This document shows, one piece after another, positions 26,082-34,388 of a stretch of DNA of 64,000 nucleotides (its first letter is position 1; every line of letters begins with the position of its first letter). Origin of the DNA: Epilithonimonas hispanica (GTDB taxonomy: Bacteria > Bacteroidota > Bacteroidia > Flavobacteriales > Weeksellaceae). Under the pieces are notes generated by a model. The model was not told the DNA's origin and searched no databases. It saw only the letters and a list, made by a program, of their open reading frames with translations. The stretch is taken from positions 1 through 64,000 of the forward strand of contig NZ_QNUG01000002.1 of the NCBI RefSeq assembly GCF_003385395.1, read 5' to 3'. The position numbers and the translations under genes were made by a program.

Positions 26082-26690
26082 ATGAAAATAATCTGCATAG
26101 GAAGAAATTACAGCGAACACGCAAAAGAATTAGGAAATGAAATCCCTGAAGATCCAGTAATTTTTATGAAACCTGACACAGCGGTTTTGAAAAAAGGTTC
26201 TGATTTTTATATCCCAGAATTCTCTGACGACGTTCATTATGAATTGGAAGTGGTTTTGAAAATCTCAAAAGGAGGAAAATATATCCAAAAAGAAAACGCT
26301 GGTAAACATTATGAAGAAATCGGTCTTGGGATTGATTTTACGGCAAGAGATTTACAATCTAAACTAAAGAATAAAGGTTTACCTTGGGAATTAGCAAAGG
26401 GATTTGATGGCTCTGCTGTAGTTTCGGATTTTGTATCAAAAGAGAATTATGACTTGCAGAATCTCAATTTTTCTCTGACAAAAAATAATGAACAAGTCCA
26501 AAACGGAAATACAAAAGATATGATTTTCAGCTTTGATGATATTATTGCTTTTGCTTCACAATATTTCACATTGAGAGTTGGCGATTTGATTTTTACAGGA
26601 ACTCCAAAAGGTGTTGGAAAAGTTTCTGAAAATGACCTTTTGGAAGCTTCTCTCGAAGACAAAAAGTTGTTTTCTTTGAAGATTCAATAA
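26082..26690 (+). CDS. Fumarylacetoacetate hydrolase family protein
   Basis: This 202-residue FAH-fold protein has the family landmarks: KIICIGRNYSEHAKELGNEI, PVIFMKPDTAV, metal-ligand region HYELEVVLKISKGG (E-x-E), GIDFTARDLQSK with the Asp ligand, and the C-terminal FTGTPKGVG loop. Relatives hydrolyse acylpyruvates or decarboxylate oxaloacetate. The substrate cannot be fixed here. I use the ATG at 26082. The frame extends eight codons further into the end of the MITE-like repeat, which is not protein-like. Confidence 0.9.
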   Translation: MKIICIGRNYSEHAKELGNEIPEDPVIFMKPDTAVLKKGSDFYIPEFSDDVHYELEVVLKISKGGKYIQKENAGKHYEEIGLGIDFTARDLQSKLKNKGLPWELAKGFDGSAVVSDFVSKENYDLQNLNFSLTKNNEQVQNGNTKDMIFSFDDIIAFASQYFTLRVGDLIFTGTPKGVGKVSENDLLEASLEDKKLFSLKIQ

Positions 26691-26782
26691 TCCTTTATTG
26701 CAACTTATATCATATTTTGAAAAGTAAAAATGGCTAAGTTTTTGCTTTTCTACAAACAAGAAATACTATAAACCTTGAGATT

Positions 26783-27226
26783 ATGAAAAAAATTATTTTA
26801 CCCGTAGATTTTTCTGACAGCTCCGACAAATTGGTAGATTATGCTGTAAGTTTTGCGAAAGATGTAAATGCCGAGATTGCCCTAATTCACGTTGCTGCTA
26901 CAGATATTGGTTTTGTGATTGGTGATATGGGTTTCCAATATTTCCCAGAAGTTGAGGAAAATGAAATCAAATTTGAACTGAAAGCACTTAACAAATTAGA
27001 AGAAAAAGTAATTTCGCAAGGCGTGAATTGCACTCACATTCTTAAACAAGGTATTGCTGGTGATACAATTCTAGAATACTCTGATGAGAAAAATGCTGAT
27101 TATATTGTAATTGGCTCTCACGGTAGAAGTGGTGTTTATGACGTTTTTATCGGTAGTTTAACAAAGGAAATTACAAGAAAATCAAAAATTCCGGTTTTGG
27201 TTGTTCCTTGTCACGATGAGGATTAA
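26783..27226 (+). CDS. Universal stress protein (UspA family)
   Basis: This 147-residue single-domain Usp has the typical start (KKIILPVDFSDSSDKLVDYA), a central ALIHVAA strand and the C-terminal nucleotide-binding motif G-x2-G-x9-G-S (GSHGRSGVYDVFIGSLTKEI), followed by SKIPVLVVP. ATP-binding type is expected from the intact motif. It is monocistronic with a strong terminator. The ATG 26783 gives the family-standard N-terminus. Confidence 0.92.
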   Translation: MKKIILPVDFSDSSDKLVDYAVSFAKDVNAEIALIHVAATDIGFVIGDMGFQYFPEVEENEIKFELKALNKLEEKVISQGVNCTHILKQGIAGDTILEYSDEKNADYIVIGSHGRSGVYDVFIGSLTKEITRKSKIPVLVVPCHDED

Positions 27227-27260
27227 AATCCCCAATAGTTAATAGATTTCAAAACAAAAG

Positions 27261-27295
27261 AACCCGTCTCGTTGCAATAACAAGACGGGTTTTTT
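27261..27295 (+). terminator. Terminator after the universal stress gene
   Basis: An arm aacccgtct (27261-27269) pairs with agacgggtt near 27283-27291, the stem continues after one mismatch, and a run of Ts follows on the plus strand. Confidence 0.85.
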
Positions 27296-27314
27296 ATAAA
27301 TATAATCAATTTAT

Positions 27315-27548
27315 TTAACCTTCGTTTTTGTAAATTTTTGGATCATAGTAAGGATTCTTCCCTTCAGTAGGAGAGAAATAATCTTTATCTTTTTGAGCAC
27401 CTAATGTCACAACCAAAATGTAGCACCAGTAGCAGAAAAATCCAGAAGCTACTAGGAATAAAATCCAATTCAAAACATTAGCAGTAAGGTCGAAGAAACC
27501 AAAAGACCATTTGAATGCTGCACTTAATGCTAACCAGAAAGATGTCAT
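27315..27548 (-). CDS. Small membrane protein, possibly DUF6341 type
   Basis: A 77-residue protein with one clear membrane segment (about residues 25-50: LNWILFLVASGFFCYWCYIL) and a hydrophilic tail with Tyr, Pro and Lys (PTEGKNPYYDPKIY). It resembles small flavobacterial proteins grouped, as far as I recall, as DUF6341, but this is not certain. It diverges from the multipass membrane gene at 27591 with 42 bases between. No function is known. Confidence 0.7.
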   Translation of the reverse strand: MTSFWLALSAAFKWSFGFFDLTANVLNWILFLVASGFFCYWCYILVVTLGAQKDKDYFSPTEGKNPYYDPKIYKNEG

Positions 27549-27566
27549 ATTTTTCTTTTTTTAAAT

Positions 27567-27574
27567 TAACTTTG
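27567..27574 (+). promoter_or_regulatory. -7 box of the multipass membrane gene
   Basis: TAACTTTG, followed by CAC, lies 16 bases before the ATG at 27591 in the divergent spacer. Confidence 0.45.
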
Positions 27575-27590
27575 CACAAATTTATAAAAA

Positions 27591-28490
27591 ATGTTTCGAT
27601 TACTTTCTAAAGAAAGCAATATTTTTTCTGTTCCGCTTTATATCGGCTTTTTGTTCTTGATATTTTTATCACTTAATTTATTAGATTTCAAATACATAGG
27701 TGTTTTCCCATCGGTAATTACATTTATGGGAATCAGTTTAGGATATTTTTTATTCAATGCGATTGCGCTGAATCAGTTTTCACATCTCCCGCTTTTTCTT
27801 TACACGATTTTTGTTGCTTCATTTTATGATGGAACTATTGATTTAGGATTGGCTTTTACTTTCCTGATGAGCTCGATTTTATTATTAATTCTCACCAGTC
27901 AAAACGACCAATTGCGAAAAAGTTCTTTTATGCTAGTAGGTTCAATTCTGGCTTTCAATTATTTGGTTTTTCCGCCAAGCTGGCCAATGGGCGTTTTTGT
28001 AATTTTCCATATTATCGGAACTTCGGGGAGAATTGGACTTAATATTTTCAGACTTTTATTTGGAATTATTCTGATTGTTCTAAGTTACTTCGGATTGATG
28101 TATCTCATTCATTACACAACTTGGGACAAGACTTATTTGCCTTTTTATGGAAAATTTGAACCGTTAGATTCTTACTTAACATTATATATTTTGATTCCGA
28201 TTGCGCTGATGTTACTCTACTCGCTTTCCGACCATTTCAAACATTACAATGAGAAAAGTCCAATCAGTAGATACAAATACACATTTGTTCTTGTTTTCTC
28301 TCTTGCTCAGTTGATTACGATTATTTTTTATATGGGAACAAATTACGAATATCTGTTGCTTCTTGCTTTGCCTTCAAGCATCATTATCAGCAGAATGTTA
28401 CGTTTCTTACCTAAATATTGGATGCAGGAATTGGGACTTTGGATCATTGTCTTTACACTTGCAATCTTTAAAATCGCTAATTTTGTATAA
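27591..28490 (+). CDS. Multipass membrane protein, probably DUF6427
   Basis: A 299-residue protein with about eight hydrophobic segments and almost no soluble domain. The N-terminus (MFRLLSKESNIFSVPLYIGF) and the motif FPPSWPMGVFVIFHIIGTSG are typical of a flavobacterial family of polytopic proteins (DUF6427 by memory). No catalytic or transport motif is visible. Next to it are a small membrane protein gene (divergent) and a DUF3109 gene 19 bases downstream, the latter likely in the same transcript. Confidence 0.75.
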   Translation: MFRLLSKESNIFSVPLYIGFLFLIFLSLNLLDFKYIGVFPSVITFMGISLGYFLFNAIALNQFSHLPLFLYTIFVASFYDGTIDLGLAFTFLMSSILLLILTSQNDQLRKSSFMLVGSILAFNYLVFPPSWPMGVFVIFHIIGTSGRIGLNIFRLLFGIILIVLSYFGLMYLIHYTTWDKTYLPFYGKFEPLDSYLTLYILIPIALMLLYSLSDHFKHYNEKSPISRYKYTFVLVFSLAQLITIIFYMGTNYEYLLLLALPSSIIISRMLRFLPKYWMQELGLWIIVFTLAIFKIANFV

Positions 28491-28509
28491 AATTTAAAAT
28501 GGATGTCGA

Positions 28510-29094
28510 ATGATTCAGATAGATGATAAATTAATTTCGGAAGATATATTTGCCCAAAGTTTTGTCTGCAACCTTACCAAATGCAAAGGCGTTTGTTGTG
28601 TAGATGGAGACACAGGAGCTCCTCTTGATAAAGATGAACTGCCAATCCTTGACGAAATTTTCCCGAAAGTAAAACCTTACCTAAGACCAGAAGGTGTAAC
28701 AGCCATTGAAGAGCAGGGAACTTGGGTTATTGATGATTATGACGGAGGTTATGTAACAACTTTGGTCAACGGAAGCGAGTGTGCTTATGTGATTTTTGAC
28801 GAAAAAGGAACTACAAAATGTGGCATAGAAAAGGCTTACGAAGATGGCGCTGTGGATTGGAAAAAACCAATCTCTTGCCATCTCTACCCAATCCGTGTGA
28901 ACGAGTACAAAACTTTTTCTGCACTCAACTATCACGAATGGGATATTTGTAGTGATGCTTGTACGTTGGGTTCAGAATTACAGGTTAGGATTTTTCAGTT
29001 TTTGAAAGAGCCGCTGATTAGGAAATACGGTCTGGATTTTTACAATACACTTTGTGAAGCTGCCGAAGAATGGGAAAAAGAATACAACTCATAA
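28510..29094 (+). CDS. DUF3109 family protein
   Basis: A 194-residue cytoplasmic protein rich in Cys. The N-terminal Cys cluster FVCNLTKCKGVCCVDGDTGA, the later CGIEKAYEDG and SCHLYPIRV segments, and DICSDAC near the C-terminus are the landmarks of DUF3109. The spacing recalls YkgJ-like CxxCxxxCC zinc or iron-sulfur proteins. The reaction is unknown. It follows the multipass membrane gene by 19 bases and ends at a bidirectional terminator. Confidence 0.88.
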   Translation: MIQIDDKLISEDIFAQSFVCNLTKCKGVCCVDGDTGAPLDKDELPILDEIFPKVKPYLRPEGVTAIEEQGTWVIDDYDGGYVTTLVNGSECAYVIFDEKGTTKCGIEKAYEDGAVDWKKPISCHLYPIRVNEYKTFSALNYHEWDICSDACTLGSELQVRIFQFLKEPLIRKYGLDFYNTLCEAAEEWEKEYNS

Positions 29095-29101
29095 AACAAA
29101 A

Positions 29102-29128
29102 AAAGAATCCAAATTTGGATTCTTTTTC
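29102..29128. terminator. Bidirectional terminator between convergent genes
   Basis: Bases 29102-29125 form a perfect palindrome (aaagaatccaaa and its complement), with As before and Ts after, serving the DUF3109 gene and the secreted-protein gene at 29149. Confidence 0.8.
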
Positions 29129-29148
29129 TTTATAATATAATTCAAAAA

Positions 29149-29802
29149 TTATTCAATTTTGAAAACATCATCAGAAACTGGCTGATTGATTTTGATATCA
29201 GAATTTTTGATTGTAATCTGTTGTCCACCTGCATCTACAGACATCTCTTCTGGGAATTTGATTCCGTCAACATCCGCATATTTAGCAATAGTCATTACAC
29301 CTTTATCTCCTTCAGATTTTGCAAGTAATCCTGTTTTTACATCAAAATAAGATTTGGTATCATCAGAAGAAAGCACATAGAAATCTTTTCCATCAATCTG
29401 TTTTTTCTCCACAGTTTTAATTTTTGCAGCGTCCATTCCAAGCGCTTCGATTATTTTTGAAGTTTTCAGTTTTGCAACTTGGTCAGCCGGAAAATCCATT
29501 TTTTGTCCCATTTGGTTAGCATAACCTTTCTCTCCATCGAAAATCTGAACCATCTCCTGCCCCATCATCGTCTGAGTTGACTTGAACTTGTTATCTTTTT
29601 TCACCGTTGTACCTTCCATTTCCATTCCCATCACACTGATAGTATTTTTCATAGAAAGTGTTTTCACAGCCTCCAATTTTGCTTTTCCACCAAGAGCAGT
29701 TACATAATTATCAATAACTTGTTTCGCAGTTGGAACATTTTGAGCCATCATATTTGCAGCAAACAAAAGAGAAAGTGCAAACGATACAATAAGTTTTTTC
29801 AT
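29149..29802 (-). CDS. Exported protein resembling outer-membrane lipoprotein-sorting (LolA-like) proteins
   Basis: A 217-residue protein with a signal peptide (MKKLIVSFALSLLFAANMMAQ) and a mature chain beginning NVPTAKQVIDNYVTALGGKA. It alternates strands in the manner of LolA/LolB-like half-barrels (ISVMGMEMEGTTVKKDNKFK; FYVLSSDDTKSYFDVKTGLL; YADVDGIKFPEEMSVDAGGQ). Bacteroidota have many such proteins, usually annotated by fold only. No lipobox is present, so it should be soluble in the periplasm. It is monocistronic. Confidence 0.75.
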   Translation of the reverse strand: MKKLIVSFALSLLFAANMMAQNVPTAKQVIDNYVTALGGKAKLEAVKTLSMKNTISVMGMEMEGTTVKKDNKFKSTQTMMGQEMVQIFDGEKGYANQMGQKMDFPADQVAKLKTSKIIEALGMDAAKIKTVEKKQIDGKDFYVLSSDDTKSYFDVKTGLLAKSEGDKGVMTIAKYADVDGIKFPEEMSVDAGGQQITIKNSDIKINQPVSDDVFKIE

Positions 29803-29892
29803 TTTATTTTTTTTATTTTCTATTAACGAATATAGTGATTTTATAAGACTATCACTTTTCAGTTAGTTCAATTCACAGTAGTTTTGTTACAA

Positions 29893-29925
29893 AAAAAATA
29901 AAAACAACTTCAGACTTTGAAGTTG
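29893..29925 (-). terminator. Terminator after the 11-mer repeat protein gene
   Basis: An 8-bp stem (29905-29912 with 29918-29925) is followed by a T-rich run on the minus strand, 22 bases after the stop. Confidence 0.75.
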
Positions 29926-29947
29926 CTTTCTATTGATTTATCAAATA

Positions 29948-30328
29948 TTAATCTTTCTTTTTGATGTCATCTTTTACATCTTTGTAAGTATCACTTACAG
30001 CATTTGCTCCCTTTTTGGCTGTTTTCCCAGTCCATTTAGCAGCATTTTTCACACCTTTCTTTGTCGCTTTTGCACCTTTGGTTGCTGTTTTGCCGGTCCA
30101 TTTCGCACCATCTTTCACACCTTCAGCGGTTGCATCAGCACCTTTTTCTACTGTTTCCCCAGTCCATTTTGCAGCATCTTTTACGCCTTCTCCAGTTGCT
30201 TTGGCTCCTTTTTTAACCGCAGTTCCTACAGCTTTTGAATCTTTTTTAACTTCTTCTTTCACAGTTTGAGCGTTCATTGTAACTGCTACAAAAAGAATTG
30301 CAGCTAATGATAATAATCTCTTTTTCAT
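29948..30328 (-). CDS. Exported Ala/Lys-rich protein built of 11-residue repeats (LEA-like)
   Basis: A 126-residue protein with a signal peptide to about residue 20 (VTMNA-Q). Residues 39-104 are three copies of a 22-residue unit: KKGAKATGEGVKDAAKWTGE and two close copies starting at 61 and 83. A fourth partial copy begins at 105. Each unit is itself two related 11-mers (GAKATGEGVKD; AAKWTGETVEK), the period of LEA group 3 amphipathic helices. The DNA is correspondingly repetitive at 66 bp. A desiccation or membrane-protective role is only suggested by the repeat type. The protein should be periplasmic. It diverges from the GH25 gene. Confidence 0.8.
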   Translation of the reverse strand: MKKRLLSLAAILFVAVTMNAQTVKEEVKKDSKAVGTAVKKGAKATGEGVKDAAKWTGETVEKGADATAEGVKDGAKWTGKTATKGAKATKKGVKNAAKWTGKTAKKGANAVSDTYKDVKDDIKKKD

Positions 30329-30446
30329 CGTTTTTAATATTTTAAAATTAATGTTACAATATTAGCATAAAATAAGCCAAAAATATTCATCTGGATTTAA
30401 ATTTCATAAAATAAATTTTCTTCGATATTTCAATTAATAAAAATAA

Positions 30447-30454
30447 TATTTTTG
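30447..30454 (+). promoter_or_regulatory. -7 box of the GH25 gene
   Basis: TATTTTTG, followed by CA, lies 8 bases before the ATG at 30463. Confidence 0.45.
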
Positions 30455-30462
30455 CAAAACTT

Positions 30463-31323
30463 ATGTCCAAGATCAATCCAGCTTCCAAAAGAAAAATTCA
30501 TCAGAAAAGAAGAAAAACATTCATCAAGAAACGTTGGATTTTGTTGATTATACTTTGTATTGCTTTGTTAGGAACAGGTTTTTATCTAAGGCAGAAAATC
30601 AATTATTATTTCGCTTACTATCTAGGAAAACATTTTGAGCATAAAAAACTCTCAAACACAGAAACCGAATCCCAAAGAATCGAAAAAATAATCGGACTCT
30701 ATTCTAATCAAACTTTTGGTTTTGACATTTCTCATTATCAAAAAAAAGAAGATATCCAATGGGATAGTTTGAGCATCGGAAACAGAACAATTCCTTTGAA
30801 ATTTGTGGTTCTGAGAGCAAGTATGGGAAACCGAAAGTTAGATAAAAATTTTGACCATTTTTGGGAAACTGCAAAACAGCATAACTTAATCCGTGGCGCT
30901 TATCATTTTTACCGTCCGGACGAAGATCCTGTGATGCAAGCCAATTCTTTTCTTTCTGTGGCGAAATTAGAATCAGGCGACCTTCCGCCCATTCTCGATA
31001 TTGAAAAAAATCCGAGAAAAAAATCAAAAGAACAATTGGTTTCTGACCTCAAAGTTTGGATAAAAATAATGGAAGATACTTACGGCGAAAAACCGATTAT
31101 CTACACTTATTATCATTATTACAAAGATTACTTGAAAGGCGAATTTGATGATTATCCGCTTTGGTTAGCCAATTATAATGATGTCCCAACACCTTCTCCA
31201 GACGATGAATGGCAATTTTGGCAATTCTCTGAAAACGGAATTGTTTATGGGATCAACTCAAAAGTCGATTTGGATATTTATAATGGGAATCTTTGGTCTT
31301 TGAAAATGATGACGATTGATTAG
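30463..31323 (+). CDS. Membrane-anchored GH25 lysozyme-like muramidase
   Basis: A 286-residue protein with a very basic N-terminus (residues 1-24), one membrane helix (about 25-43) and a GH25 barrel from residue 85. Catalytic-site motifs are FGFDISHYQ (D88) and PPILDIEKN (D179, E181). FVVLRASMG, RGAYHFYRP and YTYYHYY are further family strands. It lacks a cell-wall binding domain. It would cleave the MurNAc-GlcNAc bond of peptidoglycan from the periplasmic face of the inner membrane, which suggests growth or turnover rather than a secreted toxin. Confidence 0.9.
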   Translation: MSKINPASKRKIHQKRRKTFIKKRWILLIILCIALLGTGFYLRQKINYYFAYYLGKHFEHKKLSNTETESQRIEKIIGLYSNQTFGFDISHYQKKEDIQWDSLSIGNRTIPLKFVVLRASMGNRKLDKNFDHFWETAKQHNLIRGAYHFYRPDEDPVMQANSFLSVAKLESGDLPPILDIEKNPRKKSKEQLVSDLKVWIKIMEDTYGEKPIIYTYYHYYKDYLKGEFDDYPLWLANYNDVPTPSPDDEWQFWQFSENGIVYGINSKVDLDIYNGNLWSLKMMTID

Positions 31324-31326
31324 AAT

Positions 31327-32151
31327 TTACTTTTGAACTTTCACATCGATATTAATTGCTGGCGCTGCCATTCCGATTTTTTCCCAATTCCCATAAAAAC
31401 TGCGGTAATAACCAGACCTGAACAATGCGCCACTCAAAGCCACTTTGCCATTGGATTGGCCGATAAACTGAATCCCAACAAAAAACTTTCCTTCAAGCCA
31501 AATCTTTTCATTTGTTACATCCAAAGAATATGTAAAATCATCCAAATCGTCTTTATTAATCGTTGCAATGATGTCTTTACTCAAAATCAAATTGTTCGGT
31601 TTTCCGTCTTTTTCATCATAAATCTTGTAACGAACTTTGATTGGCGTAGTCGATTCGAATCTGGAAAAATTCATATTGATTTTTGTAATCTTCAGCTTTT
31701 TATTGGAACTGAATTCCACAGCGGTTTCTTCCACCACAGAATTTCCTTTTTCCATATTGGGCGTAAACATTACGGATTTTGACTTGCTGTTAACCCCAAG
31801 ATTTTTATCTTTATAATTCTTCGGAGCCATCACAACTTCCTGTATGTTAGTTACTTTTTCATACAGATAAATGTTGTGAGGATTGGTCTTCACAAAGTCT
31901 TCTACAGAGCTTCGGAATTGTTTGTAGCCGGCAACTGCGACAATCAGTTCTTTATCTTTCGAAATGTCATTTAGTTTGATTTGAAATTTCCCGTTTTCAT
32001 CCGCCTGAATTCTATAATTACTATTGACAATTCCGATTTTCGCATAAGGAATTGGGTGGTTATCGTCTTTTGAAATTACAGTTCCGGAAATAGTTTGTGC
32101 GTGAAAAGATAAGATTGCGAATAACGCAAGGATAAAGTTGATTTTTTTCAT
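31327..32151 (-). CDS. Secreted protein with carboxypeptidase-regulatory-like domain
   Basis: A 274-residue protein with a signal peptide (MKKINFILALFAILSFHAQ) followed by a CarboxypepD_reg-like beta-sandwich of about 80 residues (ISGTVISKDDNHPIPYAKIG; ADENGKFQIKL; AVAGYKQFRSSV). The C-terminal 180 residues are a second beta-rich region (KITKINMNFSRFESTTPIKV; GKFFVGIQFIGQSNGKVALS) I do not recognise. Many surface proteins of this phylum begin with the same sandwich. I chose the ATG at 32149-32151, because the frame's further 17 residues are hydrophilic. Its stop is four bases from the convergent GH25 stop. Confidence 0.8.
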   Translation of the reverse strand: MKKINFILALFAILSFHAQTISGTVISKDDNHPIPYAKIGIVNSNYRIQADENGKFQIKLNDISKDKELIVAVAGYKQFRSSVEDFVKTNPHNIYLYEKVTNIQEVVMAPKNYKDKNLGVNSKSKSVMFTPNMEKGNSVVEETAVEFSSNKKLKITKINMNFSRFESTTPIKVRYKIYDEKDGKPNNLILSKDIIATINKDDLDDFTYSLDVTNEKIWLEGKFFVGIQFIGQSNGKVALSGALFRSGYYRSFYGNWEKIGMAAPAINIDVKVQK

Positions 32152-32330
32152 TGAAATTAATTTAACACAAACTTCTGAATTTTCTTTTTCCCAATCTCTC
32201 AAAGAAAGGTTAAATCCACTAATTTTTTACTTAAATTTTTCTGAATATTAATCAATAGTAACAGAATTTTCGGTTTTCAATTTCGTATTTTCGCAGATCA
32301 TTTATATTTCATCATTTATCATTTATAAAA

Positions 32331-34241
32331 ATGAATTACGTTTCTGCAGAAAATCTTAGCAAATCTTACGGCCTCAAAGTTTTATTCAAAAACATTACTT
32401 TCCACGTTAACGAAGGTGACAAAATTGCTATCGTTGCCAAAAACGGAAGTGGAAAATCGACACTCCTGAAAATCCTGATGGGAAAAGAAATTGCTGATGG
32501 TGGAGATGTGATTATCAACAAAGATATTCAGGTCGTTTTATTTGACCAAGAGATTGATTTTGACCCAACATTGTCTGTGGATGAGTTTATGATGACTTTG
32601 GATTCCGCACCAATTTTGGCTTTGAAAAAGTATCATCACGCCTTGACTTCAGAAAATCCGGATGATATGGAAACGGCTTTAGCAGAAATGGAAATCCACA
32701 AAGCGTGGGATTTGGAAAACGAAATGGAACAAATCCTTTCTCAGCTTAAAATCACAGATTTGAAAGCGAAAATGGGAACACTTTCCGGAGGTCAAATCAA
32801 AAGAATTGCATTAGCTAAACTCTTGACTGAAACCAGAGCAGAACATCGCCACACACTCCTGATAATGGATGAACCAACCAACCACCTGGATGTGGAAATG
32901 GTAGAATGGCTGGAAAATTATTTGAGTAAAGCTAAAATTACGTTGCTTCTTGTGACGCACGACCGTTATTTTCTGGATGCCGTTTGTGATAAAATCTGGG
33001 AAATGGAAGACGGCAATCTCTATCTCCACAACGGAAGTTATGCGACATATCTTGAGAATAAAATGATTCGTGAGGATAATCTGAATTCGACGATTGATAA
33101 AGCGCAAAACCTCTACAGAAAGGAATTAGAATGGATGCGACGTCAACCAAAAGCGAGAACAACAAAATCTAAATCAAGACAAGACGATTTCTACGAAACT
33201 GAAAAAATAGCGAAAACCGACACTAGAAAACAAGCCCTGGAATTGGATTTCGAAATGAAACGGTTAGGCAACAAGATTCTTGAGCTGAAAGACATCAGCA
33301 AAAGTTTTGGAAACAATGTCCTATTGAAAGATTTTTCCTATTCTTTCCAAAGAGGAGAAAAAGTTGGAATTGTCGGAAAAAATGGTGCTGGAAAATCGAC
33401 TTTACTGAATATCATTCAAGGTTTTGAACCGAAAGATTCTGGAGAAATTGAAACCGGAGAAACGATTAAATTCGGATATTTTGCTCAGAAAGGACTTCAA
33501 TATAAAGAAGACGAAAGAGTCATTGATTTCATCAAAGAAATTGGAGAAAATTTCCCTTTAGCGAATGGAAAAACAATCTCGGCTTCTCAGTTTTTGAGAT
33601 TATTCTTGTTTGACGACCAAACGCAATATTCGCCTATTTCGAAACTTTCCGGAGGAGAAAAACGTCGTCTGCACTTGATGTACATTCTTTATCAGAATCC
33701 GAATTTCCTGATTTTTGATGAGCCAACGAACGATTTGGATTTGCCGACTTTGACAGTTTTGGAAAATTTTCTTCAGAATTTCCAAGGCAGTTTGATTATT
33801 GTTTCGCACGACCGTTATTTTATGGACAGAATTGTGGACCACGTTTTAGCATTTGAAGGCGAGGGAAAAATTAAAGAATTTGTCGGAAACTTTTCGGAAT
33901 ATCGAGAAAGTCAGAAGTCGGAAGACAGAAGTCAAAAGACAGAGAAGTTGGAAGTTGGAAGTCGGAAGTCGGAAGAAACTTCGACTCCGCTCAGCGTGGC
34001 AAACCAACAACCAATAACCAGCAACCAACAACCAAAGAAAAAATTATCTTTCAAGGAACAACGTGAGCTGGAGACTATCGAAAAAGAAATGCCAAAATTG
34101 GAAGAAAAAAGAGCAGAAATTCTAGAACAACTCAACAATGAATCTGATTATGAGAAAATATTAAAATTATCCTCCGAATTAGAGCTACTTTCCGGAAAAC
34201 TTGAGGAGCACGAATTGCGTTGGTTGGAGCTTCAGGAATAA
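32331..34241 (+). CDS. ABC-F family ATPase (Uup-like) with a repeat-derived linker
   Basis: A 636-residue soluble protein with two ABC domains and no membrane segment. Domain 1 has AKNGSGKSTLL, LSGGQIKR and LLIMDEPTNHLD. Domain 2 has GKNGAGKSTLL, LSGGEKRR and FLIFDEPTNDLD. A C-terminal coiled coil starts KKKLSFKEQRELETIEKEMP. ABC-F proteins act on the ribosome, and Uup-like members are housekeeping. Residues 522-568 between domain 2 and the coiled coil are low complexity (Ser, Gln, Lys, Glu). In DNA they consist of repeat words and a cttcgactccgctcagcgtgg segment that look like intergenic repeat sequence read in frame. Confidence 0.93.
   Translation: MNYVSAENLSKSYGLKVLFKNITFHVNEGDKIAIVAKNGSGKSTLLKILMGKEIADGGDVIINKDIQVVLFDQEIDFDPTLSVDEFMMTLDSAPILALKKYHHALTSENPDDMETALAEMEIHKAWDLENEMEQILSQLKITDLKAKMGTLSGGQIKRIALAKLLTETRAEHRHTLLIMDEPTNHLDVEMVEWLENYLSKAKITLLLVTHDRYFLDAVCDKIWEMEDGNLYLHNGSYATYLENKMIREDNLNSTIDKAQNLYRKELEWMRRQPKARTTKSKSRQDDFYETEKIAKTDTRKQALELDFEMKRLGNKILELKDISKSFGNNVLLKDFSYSFQRGEKVGIVGKNGAGKSTLLNIIQGFEPKDSGEIETGETIKFGYFAQKGLQYKEDERVIDFIKEIGENFPLANGKTISASQFLRLFLFDDQTQYSPISKLSGGEKRRLHLMYILYQNPNFLIFDEPTNDLDLPTLTVLENFLQNFQGSLIIVSHDRYFMDRIVDHVLAFEGEGKIKEFVGNFSEYRESQKSEDRSQKTEKLEVGSRKSEETSTPLSVANQQPITSNQQPKKKLSFKEQRELETIEKEMPKLEEKRAEILEQLNNESDYEKILKLSSELELLSGKLEEHELRWLELQE
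33907..34036 (+). repeat. Repeat-rich insertion inside the ABC-F gene
   Basis: Bases 33907-33975 are iterations of gaagtcggaag-type units, 33979-33999 read cttcgactccgctcagcgtgg, and 34003-34036 are iterations of accaacaacca. All of it is translated in frame with no stop. Confidence 0.7.
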
Positions 34242-34333
34242 TTGATAAATATCATAATATTATAAAACATTGATTTACATATAATTAAATCAATCAAACT
34301 TCATTATTTAGAATTATTTAAAATAACACTGCG

Positions 34334-34360
34334 TTGGTAAAGATACATTTTATACTTTTG
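34334..34360 (+). promoter_or_regulatory. Promoter of the TonB-dependent receptor gene
   Basis: TTG (34334-34336), a 16-base spacer and TACTTTTG (34353-34360) precede the ATG at 34389. The AT-rich symmetric stretch just before it (tagaattatttaaaataa, about 34309-34326) could be an operator for an iron regulator, but that is weak. Confidence 0.5.
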
Positions 34361-34388
34361 CCTAGTTTTTAAATATTCTAAATAAAAA

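Noticed and set aside
30015-30269. Plus-strand frames opposite the 11-mer repeat protein
   Set aside because: They are mirror frames kept open by the repetitive codons of the real gene. The minus-strand product has a signal peptide and a promoter-side context.
33907-34036. Short direct repeats as a CRISPR array
   Set aside because: The units are 8-12 bases, overlapping and translated in frame inside an ABC-F gene.
34300-34330. Fur box upstream of the TonB-dependent receptor
   Set aside because: The AT-rich stretch is loosely symmetric but does not match a GATAATGATAATCATTATC-type site well enough to list as a feature.
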